Origin: Actinorhabdospora filicis
GTDB taxonomy: Bacteria > Actinomycetota > Actinomycetes > Mycobacteriales > Micromonosporaceae
Length of the DNA: 64,000 nt
Assembly: GCF_030269765.1 (NCBI RefSeq)
Contig: NZ_BSTX01000002.1
Location: 963,379-1,027,378, forward strand
Direction of reading: 5' to 3'
The translations under genes were made by a program, and so were the position numbers. How positions within the stretch are numbered: the stretch's first letter is position 1; each line of letters begins with the position of its first letter. This document shows, one piece after another, positions 33,872 through 45,702 of this stretch. The notes under the pieces were generated by a model. The model was not told where the DNA came from and searched no databases. It saw nothing but the letters and a program-made list of their open reading frames with translations.

Positions 33872-35062
33872 GTGGTGCGGCTGAAATCGGCACCGGCCGT
33901 CACGCGCGACGCCCGCCTGGTCGTCCTCGCCCGTGCCCTGCGCACCCTCGCCTTCGGCACCACCAGCGTCCTGCTCGCCGGGATGCTCCTCGACGACGGG
34001 CGCACCCCCGCCGAGGTCGGCGTGCTCATCGCCGTCGCCGCGGCCGGATCGGTCGCCGGATGCGTCCTGATGGGCCTCTACGCCGACCGCTGGGGCCGCC
34101 GCCGGGCCCTGATGGCCGGCGCCGCCCTCATGGCCGCGGCCGGATGCGTCTTCGCGGTGTGCGAGTCGTTCCCGATGCTGCTCTTGGCGGCCTTCGCCGG
34201 GACCGTGTCGCCCTCCACCAACGACAACACGCCCTTCAGCGGCGTCGAGCAGGCGATCCTCGCCCAGTCGGTGCCCGAACGCGCCCACACCCGCGCGTTC
34301 ACCGCCTGCAACTTCCTCGCGCTGCTGGCCGGGGCCCTCGGCGGCCTGCTCGCCGCCGCGCTCGGCGAGGCCGGATTCGTCTCGGCGGGGGACCTCGGGT
34401 TCTGCGTGTACGCGCTGCTGGCCCTCGCCGTCCTGGCCGTCTGCGCGATGCTGTCACCGGACGCCGAGGCCCCGCGAGCCACCGCACCCGGCCGCTCGCC
34501 CGGGCCCCCGGAGCGTCTCCCATTGCGGATGAGGCTGCTCGCCGGGCTGTTCGCCGTCGACGCCTTCGCCGGGGGACTGGCGGTGCGGACCATGCTCGCC
34601 TGGTGGCTGCACGAGCACTACGGCGCCGGTCCCGCCGCGCTCGGCCTGCTGTTCGCCGCGACGAACCTCCTGTCGGCGCTGTCGGCGCTGGCCGCTCCGT
34701 CCTTCGCCGGCCGGTTCGGTCTCCTGCGCACGATGCTGGTCCCGCACGCCGCCGCCAACGTGCTGCTGCTGTGCCTGCCCTTCGCGCCCGGATTCACCGT
34801 GGCCGCCGCCGTCCTGTCCAAGATCGACGTACCGGCGCGCCAGGCCTTCGTCGCCACCATCACCACGCCCGCGCACCGCACCGCCGCGGCGAGCCTGACG
34901 AGCGTGGCCCGCAGCGTCGCGGTGTGCGCCAGCCCCCTCGCCTCGGCCGCGCTGCTGGCCGGAGCGGCGGTGCCGGCCTCGGCGCCCCTCGTCCTGGCGG
35001 GGGCCCTGTCCATCGGCTACGACGCGGGCGTGTGGCGCTGGTTGCGGCCACGACGGGCGTGA
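33872..35062 (+). CDS. MFS transporter
   Basis: 396-residue protein with about 12 hydrophobic segments. The loop 2-3 motif GLYADRWGRRRALM is the major facilitator signature. A central polar linker (PDAEAPRATAPGRSPGPPERL) separates the two six-helix halves. It starts at GTG 33872, 6 nt after CAGGCT, so it probably has a leaderless transcript; no ribosome site is seen. It probably exports a drug or metabolite; no regulator is adjacent on its own side. Confidence 0.9.
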   Translation: MVRLKSAPAVTRDARLVVLARALRTLAFGTTSVLLAGMLLDDGRTPAEVGVLIAVAAAGSVAGCVLMGLYADRWGRRRALMAGAALMAAAGCVFAVCESFPMLLLAAFAGTVSPSTNDNTPFSGVEQAILAQSVPERAHTRAFTACNFLALLAGALGGLLAAALGEAGFVSAGDLGFCVYALLALAVLAVCAMLSPDAEAPRATAPGRSPGPPERLPLRMRLLAGLFAVDAFAGGLAVRTMLAWWLHEHYGAGPAALGLLFAATNLLSALSALAAPSFAGRFGLLRTMLVPHAAANVLLLCLPFAPGFTVAAAVLSKIDVPARQAFVATITTPAHRTAAASLTSVARSVAVCASPLASAALLAGAAVPASAPLVLAGALSIGYDAGVWRWLRPRRA

Positions 35063-35142
35063 GGGAGCGGGCAGGAGCGTTCGGGGAGCAGGGCACACCC
35101 CCACGATCCACAATGTCTCCATGACCCCTCGAATTTTTTTAT

Positions 35143-35163
35143 CGATAATGGAGGGTTATGTCA
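35143..35163. repeat. AT-rich element, copy 2 (GATAAT...GTTATGTCA)
   Basis: Second copy of the 21-nt element seen at 28485-28505, 17 of 21 positions identical. It overlaps the stop codon of the leftward MFS gene and is preceded by a T-run (ATTTTTTT at 35132-35139). On the minus strand TTGACA followed 17 nt later by TAAAAA also looks promoter-like, but no gene lies in that direction. Confidence 0.45.
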
Positions 35164-36475
35164 AATACTTGCCCGGCCAGTCGACCTCTGCAGCCACAAA
35201 ACCTTCTCCGATCAAAAGCGCGCCGGGCGCGCCGTGATCATCGGGGCTTCCGGCGCGGGGGGATGGCTCTAACGCGGTGGTCCTCTTGGCGCGGCGGGGT
35301 GCGATGGCGGAGGTGGACAGGAGGGTCGCGGCGGCGAGACCGCCCCAGAGGGCGACCGGGCCGTGCGGCGCCAGTGCGGTGATGACCGCCGGGGAGACGG
35401 CCAGGCCGAAGCCGGTGGAGAGCTGGAGCCGCGCGAGGGAGCGTCCCAGGACACGGCTCGGGGCGAGGGCTGCCACGAGAGGGGTGGCGCTGCCGGTGTA
35501 GATGATCTCGCCGATGGTGCAGACGACGGACACCGCCACGAAGGCCGGGGGACCCCAGTCGCGTCCCAGTGCGGTGGCGGCGAGGAAGCCGAGGTAGGAG
35601 GCGGTGAGGACCGCACCGGCGAGGGCCAGCACGGTCCGCCGGGAGAAGCGCGACATCAGAACGGTGACCGGGACCTGCAGGGTCACCACCAGCACGGTGT
35701 TGGCCACGAAGATGGCCGCCGACCACACCGGGGAGGCGTGCAGGCCGGTCACTAGCACCAGGGGGACGGCGATTTCGAAGATGTTGAGGCAGAAGGCGTA
35801 GACCACGTTGGCGGCCAGCAGCGCGCGCATCCGTGGCGCGGGACCGGCGTCGGCGCCGGTGGCCGGAGTGGTGGCGGTGTCCGCGCGCAGGCGGACCGAC
35901 CACGTCAGGGCGGCCGCGGCGAGATAGGCGAGCCCGGTGGCGGCCGCCAGTACCCGCAGCGCGGTGGTGCCGCCGGCCAGGCACGCGGTGGCGAGGAGGG
36001 CGCCGACGCCCAGGCCCGCGTTGCGCAGGGCTCGGCCGGCCGCAAGCGCGGTGTCGCGTTGGTGGCCGTGGGTGATGGTGGTGACGAGGGCGGCGTGGGC
36101 GGTGGGCCATGTCTGGTTGCCGATGCCGAGGAGGAGGGCGGCGGTGGCGAATGGCCAGAGGTGTCCGGGTGGGGTGGTGAGTAGTAGTGCCACGCCGAGG
36201 ACTCGGATGAGCATGGAGGTGGCGACGACGGTGCTGCGTGCGCCGTGGTCGAGCCATCGGCCGATGGCGGGTGTGGTGGTGAGTCCGATGAGGATGCCGA
36301 TGGTCATGGTGGTGCCGGTGGTGGTGGCGGAGAGTTCGAGTGCGGTGATGCCGTAGAGGAGGAGGAAGGGGCGTAGTAGGCCGGTGCCGAGTGCGTCGAT
36401 GGCGAGGGCGATGGCGTAGCGGGGGCCTCCGGTGGCGTGGATGAGGGTGCGGGGGTGGAGTTTGGTGCTGGTCAT
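35156..36475 (-). CDS. MFS transporter adjacent to an ArsR-type regulator
   Basis: 439-residue major facilitator protein of 12 hydrophobic segments (for example ATGGPRYAIALAIDALGTG, TTTGTTMTIGILIGLT). ATG 36475 is chosen: it lies 6 nt after CACCGT, the leaderless layout common in this window; an upstream TTG at 36532 would add 19 polar residues. It is divergent from a DUF5937/ArsR regulator, the usual pair for export of a toxic compound. A Thr- and His-rich N-terminus is unusual but not diagnostic. The frame ends in an AT-rich element. Confidence 0.88.
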   Translation of the reverse strand: MTSTKLHPRTLIHATGGPRYAIALAIDALGTGLLRPFLLLYGITALELSATTTGTTMTIGILIGLTTTPAIGRWLDHGARSTVVATSMLIRVLGVALLLTTPPGHLWPFATAALLLGIGNQTWPTAHAALVTTITHGHQRDTALAAGRALRNAGLGVGALLATACLAGGTTALRVLAAATGLAYLAAAALTWSVRLRADTATTPATGADAGPAPRMRALLAANVVYAFCLNIFEIAVPLVLVTGLHASPVWSAAIFVANTVLVVTLQVPVTVLMSRFSRRTVLALAGAVLTASYLGFLAATALGRDWGPPAFVAVSVVCTIGEIIYTGSATPLVAALAPSRVLGRSLARLQLSTGFGLAVSPAVITALAPHGPVALWGGLAAATLLSTSAIAPRRAKRTTALEPSPRAGSPDDHGAPGALLIGEGFVAAEVDWPGKYLT

Positions 36476-36573
36476 GGTGTGACGGTGCGTCGGCTGGTCT
36501 GGTTTGGCCGTTGGGTTGACGGTGTTGGTCAAGCGGTTGGGTGGTGGGGTGGGTGGGGGGTGATCATGGGGGG

Positions 36574-37662
36574 ATGGTGTTGAGGATCGACATCGGTGGT
36601 GTGCCGGTGGAGGGGTTGCGGTTCGGGGTTTCGCCGCTGGCGGAGTTGACGGCGATGTTGCATGTGCTGGCCGAGCCCGCGCATCATCCGTTGTTCGCGG
36701 GGTGGGCGGGGGAGGTGTGGGCCGGGTTGCGGCCGGAGTTGGCGGAGCGGTTGCGGGAGGCGGAGTTCCTGTGGCGTTCTTCGCGGGCGGATTTTCTGGT
36801 TCCGGCTCGTGCGAGGGGGTCTTTGGCCGAGGAGCTGGACGATGTGGACCGGATCGGTGATGAGGCTTATGTGGCGGCGGCGCTGGTTACCACGTGTGGC
36901 AATGATCGGGTTCGTTTCGGTGGGCGGTCGCCGTTGGTGGACGCGGGTGCGCGTGAGCGTGCGCTGGGCTTGGCGCAGGCTCGGGGTGGGTTGCAGGAGG
37001 CTTTCGCGGAGCGGTTGCTGGCGGATCCGGTGGGGGTGCGGGCCCGGGTGCGGCGGACGTTGGAGGAGTGCGCGGGGGCGTTTTTCGACGCGGCCTGGGA
37101 GGGGGTGGTGGTGCGGTTGGCGGGGGATGCGCGGGTGAAGGGGGATCTGTTGCGGCGCCGGGGGGTCGGGGCGGCGCTGGCGGGGGTGTCGGGTGCGGTG
37201 TCGTTGGCTCCGGGTGGGGGCGCGATCGTGGTGGACAAGTTGCAGGACGGTGTGGTTTCGGCTCGTGGTGGTGGAGTCACGTTTTTGCCGAGTGTGTTCG
37301 GTCGTCCGCATGTGGTGGTGGTTCATGCGGTGGGGTGGCGGCCGGTGGTGCAGTATCCGGTCGCGGAGGTGGGGCCGCCTGGGGAGGGTGTGTCGCTGGA
37401 GGTGGTGACGCGGCGGCTGGAGGCGTTGGCGCATCCGGTGCGGTTGCGGTTGTTGCGGACGCTGGTTCGTGGTGGGCACACCACGGGTGAGCTGGCGGGT
37501 GCGTGGGGGCTTTCGGCGCCGGAGGTGTCGCGTCATTTGGCGGTGTTGCGCCGGGCGGGTTTGGTGACGGGCCGGCGGGAGGGACGTTATGTGCGTTACG
37601 TCGCCAATGTTGGGGATGTGGCGGCGTTGGGGGGTGATGTGCTGGCGGCGGTGCTGCGGTGA
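36574..37662 (+). CDS. ArsR-type regulator with DUF5937-like N-terminal domain
   Basis: 362-residue regulator. The C-terminal 80 residues are an ArsR winged helix: RRLEALAHPVRLRLLRTLVRGG, then TTGELAGAWGLSAPEVSRHLAVL and VTGRREGRYVRY. The large N-terminal part (GVSPLAELTAMLHVLAEPAHHP) resembles DUF5937, found in actinobacterial ArsR proteins. The usual metal-binding cysteines (CVC) of ArsR are absent, so a non-metal ligand is likely. ATG 36574 is preceded by GGGGGG. It is divergent from the MFS exporter, its likely target. Confidence 0.88.
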   Translation: MVLRIDIGGVPVEGLRFGVSPLAELTAMLHVLAEPAHHPLFAGWAGEVWAGLRPELAERLREAEFLWRSSRADFLVPARARGSLAEELDDVDRIGDEAYVAAALVTTCGNDRVRFGGRSPLVDAGARERALGLAQARGGLQEAFAERLLADPVGVRARVRRTLEECAGAFFDAAWEGVVVRLAGDARVKGDLLRRRGVGAALAGVSGAVSLAPGGGAIVVDKLQDGVVSARGGGVTFLPSVFGRPHVVVVHAVGWRPVVQYPVAEVGPPGEGVSLEVVTRRLEALAHPVRLRLLRTLVRGGHTTGELAGAWGLSAPEVSRHLAVLRRAGLVTGRREGRYVRYVANVGDVAALGGDVLAAVLR

Positions 37663-37671
37663 GCGGGGTGC

Positions 37672-38496
37672 TCACATGGCGCGTGCGAAGTCGGCGATGC
37701 GCGCGGCGAGTGGTCCGGCGGCTCGGGCCCAGGTGATGTGGCCGAGTTTCTTCACGCCCGCTTCGTGGGGTGTGTAGTGGTGGCGGACGGTGGTGGTGCC
37801 GGTGAGCTGGTCGGTGAGGTAGTTGCCGGTGACGGCGGGGGTGAAGCCGTCGCCGTCGATGCTGATGGACAGCACGGGGACCTTGACGGCGGCGAGGTCG
37901 CGGCCGGGCAGGGGGATGAGGGTGCCGCGGCGGATGGCGTGGGCCCAGCCGCGGATGACGCCGACGGGCTGGCGTCCGGTGGTGCCCTTCCAGGGCCAGT
38001 AGCCGAGGGTGCGGGCGGTGCCGAGGACGCCGGCGGCGTAGGCGTGGGCGAGGGGGCCGCGCCAGCCGAGGAGGGCGGCCCAGGGGATGCCGCTGGCGAC
38101 GAGGGCCATGCCGTGGACGGCGGGGTCGGCTTGCCCGGCGAGGTGGAGGGTGGCCAGGTGGCCGCCGATGCTGTGGCCGAGGAGGAGGACGGGGCGTCCG
38201 GCGAAGTGCTCGCGCAGGTGGGTGAGCTGGATTTGGACGTCGTCGACGAGTTCGGGGTAGCCGTAGTCGTGGCCGCGTGCGGGGTGCGGGGTGGAGCTGC
38301 CGGTGCCGCGCAGGTCGGTGACGGCGACGGTGAGCCGGTGTGCGGCGAGTGCTTGGGCGAAGGGGCGGTAGTAGCCGGCGGGGACGCCCATGGCGGGCAG
38401 GATGAGGATGTTGGGGCCGTTGGTTTGGGGGTAGCGGTGGACGCCGAGGCGGTGGCCGTCGTGCTGGATGTGGTCCTGGGCGTATGGGGTGGTCAC
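37672..38496 (-). CDS. Alpha/beta hydrolase
   Basis: 274-residue hydrolase. LLGHSIGGHLAT is the nucleophile elbow; LPAMGVPAGYYRPFAQAL gives the strand-turn that forms the oxyanion hole; the catalytic His is probably in KKLGHITWA. No signal peptide. It converges with the ArsR gene, 9 nt apart. Translation likely begins at GTG 38496, 6 nt after TAGTAT on the minus strand. Substrate unknown; broad esterase or haloperoxidase-like activity is possible. Confidence 0.88.
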   Translation of the reverse strand: MTTPYAQDHIQHDGHRLGVHRYPQTNGPNILILPAMGVPAGYYRPFAQALAAHRLTVAVTDLRGTGSSTPHPARGHDYGYPELVDDVQIQLTHLREHFAGRPVLLLGHSIGGHLATLHLAGQADPAVHGMALVASGIPWAALLGWRGPLAHAYAAGVLGTARTLGYWPWKGTTGRQPVGVIRGWAHAIRRGTLIPLPGRDLAAVKVPVLSISIDGDGFTPAVTGNYLTDQLTGTTTVRHHYTPHEAGVKKLGHITWARAAGPLAARIADFARAM

Positions 38497-38671
38497 GTTC
38501 GAATACTACTTGTGGGTAACCAAGGGTGTTCGAAACGGTGTTCATGTTCGGTAGTCGTGGGTGGTGGGTGGTGGGCCTGCGTCGATGTCGCCCTTATCGG
38601 GAACCGGTGGCGACTGTTGGTGCCCTGAGCGAACGTTGGGTATTCGCTGACTGACGATGGGTCCGCAGTGA

Positions 38672-38700
38672 TTGACAGTTTCTGTGCGATTCCGACAGAT
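38672..38700 (+). promoter_or_regulatory. Putative promoter of the M4 protease gene
   Basis: TTGACA at 38672-38677 and a weak ACAGAT at 38695-38700 with a 17-nt spacer lie upstream of the protease start, giving a leader of about 45 nt with GGAG before the ATG. The other part of the 256-nt gap shows two TTCGAA sites 31 nt apart at 38498 and 38529. Confidence 0.4.
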
Positions 38701-38752
38701 TGCGGGGTTACCGGCCCGCTAGCCCGGGCCCCGACATGAATGGAGTCGGTCC

Positions 38753-41182
38753 ATGAGACGCACTCTCGTGGCCGCCGCGGCACTCGGCTTGTGCGCAGGC
38801 GTCACGTTAAGCGCCGTCGCCTCCGCCGATCCGCGGCCCGCGGCCACACCGCAGGCGAATGTATTAGCCGTTGCGGCCCAGGCCGCCGACGCGTACGTCA
38901 ACTCGCGCGCCGCCGATTTGTACGTCGGCTCGCATGACACCTTCCAGCGTGTGAAGTCGGAGCATTCGCTCGGGCTCAACTTCATCTCCTATGAGCGCGC
39001 CTATGACGGGATTCCGGTCGTGGGCGGCGACTTCGTGATCGCGACCAACGATGCCGGGACGGTGCTGTACACCTCGGTGGCGCAGACGGCGAAGCTGTCG
39101 CTGGCCGACACCAAGGCGGATCGCTCGGCGAAGGACTCCACGGCCGAGGACGCGCTGGCGACGGCTCGCCTGGTGGTCTTCGCGCACGGCGACGCCCCGG
39201 CGCTGGCCTATGTCAGCCAGGTGGCGGGGGTGGACGAGGACGGCGCGCCGATCCTGCGGTCCATCTACACCGATGCCGACTCGGGTAAGGAACTGGCCGT
39301 CTATGACGACGTGAAGGCGGGTACGGGTAACACGTACTACAACGGTCGTCCCGGCACCGTCCAGTTCGGTACCTCGCCCAACAGCCCTTCGGGTTACATC
39401 ATGCGCGACGCGGCCCGGCCGGGTCTGTCGTGCGCTCCCCAGGGCGGTGCGGTCTACACCGATGCCGATGACACCTGGGGCACCGGTACCGGCACCGACC
39501 TGGTGACGGCGTGTGTGGACGCGATGTACGCCGCGGGCCAGGAGTGGGACATGCTGGCCGGCTGGGTCGGCCGCAACGGCATCAACGGCACCGGTGGGGC
39601 GTTCCCGCTGTTCGTGAACCTGAACGACGTCAACGCGTACTGGAACGGCAGTTCGGCGACTTTCGGTCACTCGCAGGACAACCAGCGGCAGCTGACCTCG
39701 ATCGACATCGTGTCCCACGAGCTGGGGCACGCGATCTTCCAGACCACGCCCGGTGGTTCCTCCGGTGGCAATGAGACCGGTGGCATCAACGAGGGCACCG
39801 GTGACATTTTCGGTGCGCTGACCGAGTGGTGGGACAACCAGCCGGTGGCGTCGGGTAATGACTCGCCGGACTATCTGGTGGGTGAGGCCGCGGGTCTGCT
39901 GACCCCGGGCGCGCCGATTCGCAACATGCCCAACCCGGGCGCCGAGGGCGACCCGAACTGCTGGTCGACGTCGATTCCGAGCACCGAGGTGCACGCGGCG
40001 GCCGGTCCGATCAACCACTGGTTCTACCTGACGGCCGAGGGCACCGCGCCCGGTGGCGCGGGCAAGCCGGGTTCGACGACGTGCAACAGCACCACCATCC
40101 CGGCCGGTGTCGGTATCGCCAGCGCGGGCAAGATCTGGATGGGCGCCCTCAACGGGAAGAACTCGTCGTGGACGTACGCCCAGGCGCGCAAGGCGGCGCT
40201 GAACTTCGCCGCGACGTCGCCGGTGTTCGCCACCTGCACCGAGTACAACATCGCCAAGGCGGCCTTCGACGGCGTGAGCGTTCCGGGTGGTTCCGACCCG
40301 GTGTGCTCGAAGAACACCCGTGACTTCGACTTCGGGATCAGCCCGGCGTCGGGTTCGGTGCAGCCTGGCGGCTCGGCGTCGGCGACGATCGCGACGACGA
40401 ACGTGGGCACGCCGCAGACGGTGTCGTTCTCGGCCACGGTGTCCCCTGCCCAGACGACCATCTCCGCGACGGTCACGCCCTCCTCGGTGACGACGCCGGG
40501 TTCGGCGACTTTGAACGTGACGACCACGGCGGCCACGCCGCAGGGGACGTACACGATCACGGTGGTGGGTACCGGTGAGACGGGCACGAAGTCCCGCACG
40601 TACTCGTTGACGGTGTCGACGGTGACGCAGCCGACGGTGATCTTCGGTGACGACTTCTCCACGAACAAGGGGTGGACGGTTAACGCTGGCGGCACCGACA
40701 CCGCCACGGCGGGCAAGTGGGAGCGCGGCGACCCGGCGGCCACCAGCTACTCGGGTACGACGCTTCAGCGCAATGACTGCGCGACGGAGTCGACGTGCCT
40801 GGTGACGGGCGCGGCGGCGGGTACCGATGCCGGTACCTATGACGTGGACGGCGGCACGACGACGATCACGTCTCCGGCGATCGCGGTTCCGGGTGGCAAG
40901 GCGGCGAAGATCTCGCTGAAGTACTACCTGGCGCACCTGAACAACGCCTCCTCGGCCGATGGTTTCAAGGTGACGATCACCGCGCCGGGCATCGCCTCCA
41001 AGGTCGTGGTGAACGTGCCGGCCTCGGCGGTCAACAAGGCCGGTGCTTGGCTGGCCTTGAGCAACGCCGACATCAGTGAGTTCGCCGGTGCCACGATCCG
41101 CATCGTGGTCTCGGCGACCGACGCCTCGACGGGCAGCCTCATCGAGGCCGCCGTCGACGACGTGCAGGTCGTCTCCGGCTGA
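38753..41182 (+). CDS. Secreted thermolysin-like (M4) metalloprotease with C-terminal Ig-like and jelly-roll-type domains
   Basis: 809-residue exported protease. A signal peptide covers about residues 1-25 (LVAAAALGLCAGVTLSAVASA). The propeptide has the FTP-type region SLGLNFISYERAYDGIPVVGG. The catalytic part holds SHELGHAIFQTT (zinc His) and INEGTGDIFG (zinc Glu; the common NEA is NEG), and the active-site His is in GPINHWFYLTAEG. After the catalytic domain, an Ig-like segment (PGGSASATIATTNVG) and a final beta-rich domain from about residue 620 (FGDDFSTNKGWTVN) probably bind substrate or the cell surface. A strong terminator follows. Confidence 0.95.
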   Translation: MRRTLVAAAALGLCAGVTLSAVASADPRPAATPQANVLAVAAQAADAYVNSRAADLYVGSHDTFQRVKSEHSLGLNFISYERAYDGIPVVGGDFVIATNDAGTVLYTSVAQTAKLSLADTKADRSAKDSTAEDALATARLVVFAHGDAPALAYVSQVAGVDEDGAPILRSIYTDADSGKELAVYDDVKAGTGNTYYNGRPGTVQFGTSPNSPSGYIMRDAARPGLSCAPQGGAVYTDADDTWGTGTGTDLVTACVDAMYAAGQEWDMLAGWVGRNGINGTGGAFPLFVNLNDVNAYWNGSSATFGHSQDNQRQLTSIDIVSHELGHAIFQTTPGGSSGGNETGGINEGTGDIFGALTEWWDNQPVASGNDSPDYLVGEAAGLLTPGAPIRNMPNPGAEGDPNCWSTSIPSTEVHAAAGPINHWFYLTAEGTAPGGAGKPGSTTCNSTTIPAGVGIASAGKIWMGALNGKNSSWTYAQARKAALNFAATSPVFATCTEYNIAKAAFDGVSVPGGSDPVCSKNTRDFDFGISPASGSVQPGGSASATIATTNVGTPQTVSFSATVSPAQTTISATVTPSSVTTPGSATLNVTTTAATPQGTYTITVVGTGETGTKSRTYSLTVSTVTQPTVIFGDDFSTNKGWTVNAGGTDTATAGKWERGDPAATSYSGTTLQRNDCATESTCLVTGAAAGTDAGTYDVDGGTTTITSPAIAVPGGKAAKISLKYYLAHLNNASSADGFKVTITAPGIASKVVVNVPASAVNKAGAWLALSNADISEFAGATIRIVVSATDASTGSLIEAAVDDVQVVSG

Positions 41183-41200
41183 TCGAGTGAACGCACGATG

Positions 41201-41233
41201 GTGCCGCCGGACGCGTCTCGCGTCCGGCGGCAC
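41201..41233 (+). terminator. Strong terminator after the M4 protease
   Basis: Perfect 15-bp inverted repeat GTGCCGCCGGACGCG / CGCGTCCGGCGGCAC with a TCT loop, followed by TTTTATG. This is the most typical Rho-independent terminator of the window. Confidence 0.92.
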
Positions 41234-41269
41234 TTTTATGTTCATCGATCTTGCTGGCATCCTTGTCGC

Positions 41270-42412
41270 ATGATCGATCCCCTCGCCGGTCTGACGTTGT
41301 CCCGGTTGCGTGAGCGCACGAGTGTCAAGTGGCGGCTGTACCCGGCCGATGTCCTGCCGGTGTTCGTGGCCGAGATGGACGCCGAGCTGGCGCCGCCGGT
41401 GGCGCGGGCGCTGTCGGCGGCGGTGGAGCGCGGCGACACCGGGTACCCGCATCCGGGGCGCCTGCCGGAGGCCTTCGCGGCCTTCGCCGAGCGCCGTTAC
41501 GGGTGGCGGGTCGACCCGGGCGCGCCGGTGCTGGTCGCGGATGTGATGACGGGGCTGTCGGCGGCGCTGGAGCAGGTGAGCGGGCCCGGCGACGCGGTGG
41601 TCATCTCCACACCGGTGTACCCGCCGTTCTACCGGGCGCTGCGGGATCTGGGGCGGCGCATCGTGTCCAGCCCGCTAGATTATGACAAGTCGCGCGGATT
41701 CCGGCTGGACCTGGACCGCCTGGAAGCCGATTTCGCCGCCGGAGCGAGCGCGTATCTGCTGTGCAATCCGCACAACCCGGCCGGTTTGGCGTTTTCGGAG
41801 GCGGAGTTGCTGGCGGTGGCCGCTCTGGCCGAGCGGTACGGGGTGCGGGTGGTGGCCGATGAGATCCACGCGCCGCTGACGATGCCGGGCGTGCCGCATG
41901 TGCCCTTCGCGTCGCTGGACACCGAGGCGTCGGCGGTCTCGTTCACGGCGGTCTCGGCGTCCAAGGCGTGGAACCTGGCGGGTTTGAAGGCGGCGCTGCT
42001 GGTGCCGGGGCCCGGGGCGGATGTGTCGGGGCTGGATCCGGAGCTGCCCGATCACGCGGGGCTGTTCGGGGTGCTGGGGTCGGTGGCGGCGTTCGAGGAG
42101 GGCGGGGAGTGGCTGGACGGGTTGCGTGAGAGTCTGTTGCGTAACGGCGCGCTGGTCGCACGGCTGCTGGGTGAGCGTCTGCCGGAGGTGGGGTTCGTGG
42201 CTCCCGCGGCGACGTATCTGTCGTTCCTGGATTTCCGGGATCTGGGGCTGGGCGCCGATCCGGCCGAGGTCCTGCTGGAGCGGGGGCGTGTGGCGCTGGT
42301 GCCGGGCCCGCACTTCGGTGTGGAGGGTGAGGGTTTCGCGCGGCTGAATCTGGCGACGTCGCCGGAGGTGCTGGCCGAGGCGGTGGACAGGATAGTGAAG
42401 GCGGTGTCGTGA
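41270..42412 (+). CDS. Class I/II aminotransferase, MalY/PatB (cystathionine beta-lyase) type
   Basis: 380-residue PLP enzyme. The start region WRLYPADVLPVFVAEMDAEL is typical of MalY/PatB beta C-S lyases. LCNPHNPAGLAFS and VVADEIHAPLTM carry the cofactor-binding Asn and Asp, and SASKAWNLAGLKAA the Schiff-base Lys. MalY-type enzymes split cystathionine or cysteine conjugates; an aminotransferase role is also possible. CATCCT lies 6 nt before the ATG and no ribosome site is seen. The stop overlaps the GTG of a small downstream gene. Confidence 0.93.
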   Translation: MIDPLAGLTLSRLRERTSVKWRLYPADVLPVFVAEMDAELAPPVARALSAAVERGDTGYPHPGRLPEAFAAFAERRYGWRVDPGAPVLVADVMTGLSAALEQVSGPGDAVVISTPVYPPFYRALRDLGRRIVSSPLDYDKSRGFRLDLDRLEADFAAGASAYLLCNPHNPAGLAFSEAELLAVAALAERYGVRVVADEIHAPLTMPGVPHVPFASLDTEASAVSFTAVSASKAWNLAGLKAALLVPGPGADVSGLDPELPDHAGLFGVLGSVAAFEEGGEWLDGLRESLLRNGALVARLLGERLPEVGFVAPAATYLSFLDFRDLGLGADPAEVLLERGRVALVPGPHFGVEGEGFARLNLATSPEVLAEAVDRIVKAVS

Positions 42413-42741
42413 CCTGGTCGGAGCCGGTGGACGCGTCCCCCACGGGGGTGCGTTCGGCGTTGGTGCGCCTGGCGGTGGCTCGCGGGCGGGTGGGGCAGGT
42501 GATGGGCGCGGCGATCGCGGCCGGCGGCGGGTACGCCGAGCTGGAGGCGCTGTCGCTGGAGATGATCGCCGGTGCCGATCCCGAGATCCGGCGGGTGGGG
42601 GCGTGGGCGCTGGGGCAGCTGGCGGTGCGCCACGGGGGCCTGGACCGTGATCGGGTGCTGACGGCGTTGCGGCGGTGCCTGCTGGATCCGGTGGCCGGCG
42701 ACGCCGCCAATGAGGCGATGGGCGTGGTGCTGGCCCTGTAG
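42409..42741 (+). CDS. Small HEAT-repeat-like hypothetical protein
   Basis: 110-residue helical protein coupled to the aminotransferase gene by a GTGA overlap. Stretches such as ADPEIRRVGAWALGQLAVRH and DPVAGDAANEAMGVVLAL have the spacing of HEAT-type helix pairs. No catalytic motif or membrane segment is seen. It may be a partner or regulator of the enzyme; the function is unknown. Confidence 0.65.
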   Translation: MTWSEPVDASPTGVRSALVRLAVARGRVGQVMGAAIAAGGGYAELEALSLEMIAGADPEIRRVGAWALGQLAVRHGGLDRDRVLTALRRCLLDPVAGDAANEAMGVVLAL

Positions 42742-42752
42742 GGCCGGCACAC

Positions 42753-42789
42753 GAAGGAGGGGCCGCGCGGTATGCGCGGCCCCTTCTTC
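42753..42789. terminator. Hairpin between the HEAT-like gene and acnA
   Basis: 16-bp inverted repeat with one G-T pair (arms 42753-42768 and 42774-42789, GAAGGAGGGGCCGCGC) and a 5-nt loop. It sits between convergent genes and ends just before the acnA stop at 42799. Confidence 0.85.
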
Positions 42790-42798
42790 ATGGTGCGC

Positions 42799-45657
<2,859 letters not shown>

Positions 45658-45702
45658 CTAAGGTGTCGGGGTAACGTCCGCCACTCGCCGTTGGAGGCAT
45701 CC

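Noticed and set aside
36476..36532. TTG start 19 codons upstream for the leftward MFS gene
   Set aside because: The extra residues are polar and Thr-rich, and the downstream ATG fits the leaderless arrangement used by neighbours.
38864..41452. 862-codon leftward frame opposite the M4 protease
   Set aside because: Arg/Val/His-rich with no motif; the plus strand holds signal peptide, HELGH and a terminator in order.
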